Assembly (NCBI RefSeq): GCF_019880305.1
Contig: NZ_CP082301.1
Span: 1,674,001-1,738,000, forward strand
Length of the DNA: 64,000 bases
Direction of reading: 5' to 3'
Source: Streptomyces decoyicus
GTDB taxonomy: Bacteria > Actinomycetota > Actinomycetes > Streptomycetales > Streptomycetaceae
This document shows, piece after piece, positions 60,598-64,000 of this stretch. Positions within the stretch are counted from its first letter, which is position 1. The number at the start of each line of letters is the position of its first letter. The notes under the pieces are model-generated. The model was not told the origin of the DNA. It saw only the letters and a program-made list of their open reading frames with translations, and did no database searches. The translations under genes and the position numbers were made by a program.

Positions 60598-63462
60598 TCA
60601 GTCGATGTATTCCTCCATGAGGCGCGCGATGTGCAACAGCAGCGGCAAGCGGGTGGGGGTCGTGGTGTGCAGATGACAACGGCGAAGGTTATTCACATAC
60701 GAAGCCAGGTCCGCCGCCTTGTCCGTGGGCTGCAGGAAGGACATGTGGATCTCCAGCGACGTGGGATTTGCGCCGTGCCGGGTGGCGTTCCTCTCGGCTC
60801 CGTTGTACTTCGACACGCCCTTGGGTAGTTGGTGGGTGTCGGGCCGGGGGTTGATTGCCAGGTATGTGTGTTCATTCCAGGGAACGACGCCGGAGTACCG
60901 ACCCCATTCGTATGGCAGCGGGTTAGTTGCCGTCGGGTCATCGCCGTTCGCGGTCGGGCAGCCCTCCTCGGCCCCCTCGGGGAGGACGGCCCCCTGACCC
61001 TCTTCGGACCAACTGCTGGGGGCAGCCTCCTCGGACTGCGCTGTCTCGGTGATGTTGACCCCGAAGGCGAGCGGAATCTCGCCGACATCGTCGTTGAGCC
61101 GCACGATGCGCAGACCAGGCAGATCTGTCGGGGTGCGGGGTGCGCTGCGGATGGGGCTGGCGCAGTCGGTGCCGGGGAGCAACAGGGCGTCGGGGATGAT
61201 GTGGTCGTTTTGCAGCCAGGGCCACACTTCCTTATTACGCAGGGTCTGCGTCCGGGCGAGGAAGAGCCTGTTCATGCTTGAGTCGAGGGCGAGAGCCTGG
61301 GTAAGGAAGTCGGCTAGCTGTGCACGGTCGCGCTGTCGGATCCGGCCGCGCCCAGCGGTCAGAGCGCGGGGGAGTTCACTCAGAGGCATGGGGTCTTCAC
61401 GTGGATGGCCCGGGGTGGCGATCAGTTGTGCAGTGGTGTGGCCGTCAGTGTGCATGCGGAGCAGCATCGGCACGATGCCCCCTCTGGAGCGGGCGATGTG
61501 CACGGTGGACAGCTCGAAGGGGCCATCGATGCCCCTCGGCGCGGGCAGGCGGGGCAGATGACCCAGAGAGCGGAGGATGTCCTTTACGGAGGCAACTGCG
61601 CGCTCGATGTCGTCGCACCGTACCTTCGTGCCTTCAAAGGGCTTCGCGCCCTCCTGCTTCGCATCTGCTTGCGCGGTTCGGGTTACAGGATGCATGCACT
61701 GGACGTGGCGGTTGAGTGACGGCAGCACCTTCTTCAGCAGTGGTTTGGGATCGTCCTGGTGTGCTGCCGCGAAGGACACTGGCTTGCCGATTTCGATCAG
61801 GCAACCAGTCAATTGCTCAGCTGCTGGAAAAGCCTCCTTCAGCGCGGTCGTCCGCTCGTCCCGCTGGCGTCGGCGGAATGCGCTGCGCTCATCCGACTTA
61901 CGCATGGTGGGATGTGGCAGGCCAGAGGTGAGGGTGCCCGGATTTCGGAGTCGCAGGTGGATCTCGCATTCGCCGCGGTAGCAGTGCACGTGGTCCGTGC
62001 CGTCGGTACGTACGGAGGTGCGCGTGTAGCCGAGCACACGGGTCAAGGCGAGGTGCACCGCGTCCTGCGTTCCCGGAGCAGCGTGCCACAGTTCCAGGTG
62101 GTACACGGCGTCAGGGCTTGCTGGGCTCAGGCGGGGCGCACGGCGCTGGGAGATCTTCTCGAGGCAGTCGAGTGGCTTGAACCCCCAGGCGGCCATCGGC
62201 TCACTCAACTGCTCGAATAGCAGCAGATGGTCGATGGGCTGCAGTCCGGTGTCAGCTGGATGGCCGTGTGCACGCGGTCGCCTCGCTTCAGCGTTGGTGT
62301 CCCGCACTTCGTCAGCCGAGGTGTCCTTGCCGCTGTGGTGCGAGGTCAGCGCGACGCCATCTCCTGGCTCCTCGGGCAGATAGGTATAGCCGGCGGCATG
62401 CCACAACAGCGCAACCGGATCGGACTGGTGCACCTCGGCGCGGTGCAGCCCGCTGTAGGTGCGAGGAGCGGTGCGCACCATGTTCGGGTCGGGATACAGG
62501 TGGCTGGTGGGCAGGGAAGGCAAGATGCGGGAGATGCCGGGCTGCCAGCGCCAGGTCATCTCGCCCATGCGTCCTGTCACGGTAACCGGGGCCCGCAACA
62601 GCAGCGGACGTTCAACATCGCGAAGGACACCATCCGGGATGTGCAAGAGCACAGTCGCGGTTGCCAGCTTGTCCGAACTGCGACGCGGAATGTAGGCGGG
62701 GGGTGTTCCGCCGAAGCGGGAGATATGCGGGATGACCCGTAGCAGCAGGCGATCGTCGTGCGGCATGGTCACCACCCGGAAGGTGGTCTGGTGCGTCCAC
62801 AGGCCGTAGGCATCCTCGTCAGTCAGCTCCCGCGGCGGCCACAGGAAGACGGCGCGCTCTCCGCGGCCGCTTACCGGGCCGAGGACAGCGGACTCCTTTG
62901 CCTTCTGTCCTGGCAGAGTGAGTTTCTGATCTACCCAGCGCCCTGCGAGGTAGGACGCCAGCAGGTCGTATGCGTACCGGTGGGGGCTGACGGTGCCGTT
63001 GGGCCGCCGCCCGCGCCTCAGCAGGTTCACCTTCTGGCTGCTCCACTCCAGAGGCGTGGCAGCCTTGATCAGGGTGAACCAGTCCACGTCGTCCTGGTGG
63101 GGCGCAACCTGGGTGGTGATCCATGTCTCCAGCGCGAGTTGCAGTGGTAGATCATTGTGGGGCTGCTGCAGGGCGTGCAGCCACGGGCCCTCTTCCAGTC
63201 GGCTGTCGACGGCGACCACGCCGGGCTCCACGCACTCCACCAGTTCGCGCAGCGCATAGGTGGGCAGGAAGGGGGAGCGGGCGTCGGGATTGCTTTTCCA
63301 CGCTCGCTGCAGCCTCGGAAGTAGCCCTTGGGGGAAGGGCGCGCTGTGTACCTCTACTGTCAGGTGGGCCTCCGGGGCGGCAGCGAAGCCGGGAGCGAGG
63401 ATGTGCCCGTACCGGGGCGGCGGAAGCTTCTTCTTCCCGGTGTCCTTCTCTGTGTTGCCCAC
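60598..63462 (-). CDS. pPIWI_RE protein (prokaryotic PIWI with RE motif)
   Basis: A 954-residue protein, the usual size of this family. Parts by order: N-terminal X/DUF3962-like region (LAPGFAAAPEAHLTVEVHSA; PHRYAYDLLASYLAGRWVD), a middle MID-like part around 500-620, and a C-terminal RNase H-fold region (FELSTVHIARSRGGIVPMLLRM; YEWGRYSGVVPWNEHTYLAINPRP; SLEIHMSFLQPTDKAADLASYVNNLR). The family was defined by comparative genomics as a PIWI lineage in three-gene islands with a helicase/nuclease, predicted to act against foreign nucleic acid. I cannot place the family's Arg and Glu by eye. GTG 63462 starts 7 bp after the upstream gene's stop. Confidence 0.75.
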   Translation of the reverse strand: MGNTEKDTGKKKLPPPRYGHILAPGFAAAPEAHLTVEVHSAPFPQGLLPRLQRAWKSNPDARSPFLPTYALRELVECVEPGVVAVDSRLEEGPWLHALQQPHNDLPLQLALETWITTQVAPHQDDVDWFTLIKAATPLEWSSQKVNLLRRGRRPNGTVSPHRYAYDLLASYLAGRWVDQKLTLPGQKAKESAVLGPVSGRGERAVFLWPPRELTDEDAYGLWTHQTTFRVVTMPHDDRLLLRVIPHISRFGGTPPAYIPRRSSDKLATATVLLHIPDGVLRDVERPLLLRAPVTVTGRMGEMTWRWQPGISRILPSLPTSHLYPDPNMVRTAPRTYSGLHRAEVHQSDPVALLWHAAGYTYLPEEPGDGVALTSHHSGKDTSADEVRDTNAEARRPRAHGHPADTGLQPIDHLLLFEQLSEPMAAWGFKPLDCLEKISQRRAPRLSPASPDAVYHLELWHAAPGTQDAVHLALTRVLGYTRTSVRTDGTDHVHCYRGECEIHLRLRNPGTLTSGLPHPTMRKSDERSAFRRRQRDERTTALKEAFPAAEQLTGCLIEIGKPVSFAAAHQDDPKPLLKKVLPSLNRHVQCMHPVTRTAQADAKQEGAKPFEGTKVRCDDIERAVASVKDILRSLGHLPRLPAPRGIDGPFELSTVHIARSRGGIVPMLLRMHTDGHTTAQLIATPGHPREDPMPLSELPRALTAGRGRIRQRDRAQLADFLTQALALDSSMNRLFLARTQTLRNKEVWPWLQNDHIIPDALLLPGTDCASPIRSAPRTPTDLPGLRIVRLNDDVGEIPLAFGVNITETAQSEEAAPSSWSEEGQGAVLPEGAEEGCPTANGDDPTATNPLPYEWGRYSGVVPWNEHTYLAINPRPDTHQLPKGVSKYNGAERNATRHGANPTSLEIHMSFLQPTDKAADLASYVNNLRRCHLHTTTPTRLPLLLHIARLMEEYID

Positions 63463-63469
63463 TGGCGGC

Positions 63470-64000
63470 TTATCCCCAATCCATGGTCTCGAACAAGTTC
63501 CCCAGCAGCCCCCATACCGCCGTGTGGATCTGGTGTTTCACACGCCTATCGGCATCGGCGTGGGGGCCAGGGTCGGTCAGCAGCTCGCGCATCAGCTGCC
63601 GGCCAGCGACAAGTACGCTGGTGCGCTCGGTGTCCAGAGCCCGCTCGCGGGGGTCGGCCGCGCGCGGCGCAAAGGCGGCGTCCAGCAGGTAGATGCGGAC
63701 GGGTACGTTGCCGCGGATACCGCGTCCGCCTGTCTGGTAGAGCGAGCTGAGCAGGTCAGCGACGAACGCACGGCGCAGGTACTCGAGCGTCATGGTGCGG
63801 AACGTCATCGGGCGGCCCATCATCGTCGCCCAAGTCGTGCGTGCTCCGTGCACCAAGGCGCGCACTTCCCTGGCCGGGTTGGCCCCAGGCAGATCGCACC
63901 GGTAAGGATTCAGCAACTTCGTCATGGCCTGGGAGTTGAGCACCGCCAGGGGGAAGGACAGGTCGGATGCCGGAGGATGCAGACGGGCCAGGTAGAAGAT
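63470..64000 (-). CDS. C-terminus of the pPIWI_RE partner (Z-domain/helicase-like), partial
   Basis: The last 176 residues of a protein that continues beyond the right edge. It contains RRAFVADLLSSLYQTGGRGIRG followed by RIYLLDAAFAPRA. This resembles a helicase motif VI (Q-x2-GRGIR) and the shared tail of the large helicase-like/Z-domain proteins that accompany pPIWI_RE. Its stop (63470-63472) is 7 bp before the pPIWI_RE start, so the two genes are co-transcribed. The assignment needs the rest of the gene. Confidence 0.5.
   Translation of the reverse strand: MFYLARLHPPASDLSFPLAVLNSQAMTKLLNPYRCDLPGANPAREVRALVHGARTTWATMMGRPMTFRTMTLEYLRRAFVADLLSSLYQTGGRGIRGNVPVRIYLLDAAFAPRAADPRERALDTERTSVLVAGRQLMRELLTDPGPHADADRRVKHQIHTAVWGLLGNLFETMDWG

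Larger units (their letters stand above)
47136..64000. mobile_element. Integrated element inserted in a pirin gene, with defence cargo (right end not in window)
   Basis: The left junction is the truncated pirin gene. The next gene is a tyrosine integrase, then an excisionase-like gene, then an IS and restriction, AbiEi, GmrSD-like and pPIWI_RE genes. The genes from 47.2 kb have visibly more A/T-containing codons than the chromosomal part. No replication or transfer genes are seen up to the edge, so the class of element (genomic island, AICE or prophage remnant) is undetermined. Confidence 0.7.

Noticed and set aside
47229..64000. Possible CRISPR-Cas or retron as part of the defence island
   Set aside because: No regularly spaced repeats, cas genes or reverse transcriptase are seen; the repeats present are single inverted pairs or IS ends.

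Overview
The window is high-GC actinobacterial DNA, most likely from a Streptomyces. The evidence is the strong G/C third-position bias, GTG starts, Tat-type signal peptides, many TetR/MerR/LysR/GntR regulators, an extracellular GDSL lipase that looks like the S. rimosus enzyme, and an IS701-type element with CTAG target duplications.

Positions 1-46,900 are chromosomal catabolic and accessory genes. (i) 0.3-7.6 kb is an acyl-CoA catabolism cluster: APH-like kinase plus acyl-CoA dehydrogenase, MerR regulator, methyltransferase, TetR, acyl-CoA synthetase, SDR. (ii) 7.7-19.9 kb holds a NamZ-like muramidase, an MHS permease, a LysR regulator, a secreted penicillin-acylase-type hydrolase, a BKACE enzyme with an OFA transporter and its 37-residue partner, an amidase and SoxR. 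(iii) 20-29 kb holds a MaoC hydratase, two TetR regulators, an acyl-CoA dehydrogenase, an MHS permease, an M20 hydrolase, an alcohol dehydrogenase and an aldehyde dehydrogenase. (iv) 29-37.5 kb holds an MFS pump, a CitMHS transporter, a molybdopterin oxidoreductase with TetR, and homogentisate dioxygenase with a GntR regulator. (v) 37.5-46.9 kb holds a structured intergenic repeat, an MFS transporter, a stand-alone type ISP specificity-domain protein, the lipase, a DUF1275 protein, a glycosidase with a displaced N-terminal anchor, and an AAA+ ATPase.

At about 47.13 kb a pirin-family gene is cut: only its last ~55 codons remain. Directly beside it are a tyrosine integrase and a small excisionase-like protein, so the sequence from here to the right edge looks like an integrated element inserted in the pirin gene. 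Its cargo is a defence island: an IS701-family copy with a VOC passenger gene, a type I restriction-modification operon (hsdR, hsdM, hsdS) interrupted by an AbiEi antitoxin gene and an AbiEii remnant, a broken radC, a DUF262/HNH GmrSD-like nuclease, a broken NUDIX gene, a large pPIWI_RE protein, and the C-terminus of its upstream partner, which runs off the right edge.

Several short palindromes recur in front of separate transcription units. They point to at least three local TetR-type regulons: a 20-bp CATACCGAC-type site at four promoters, an exact 18-bp TGCTGAGCAAGCGCTTAG site at two, and an AACTAGC-type site at two. The most interesting items are the pPIWI_RE module on an integrated element, and the 600-bp intergenic repeat at 37.5-38.1 kb. 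That repeat holds two hairpins with unrelated 17-bp stems and exactly complementary 15-nt loops.
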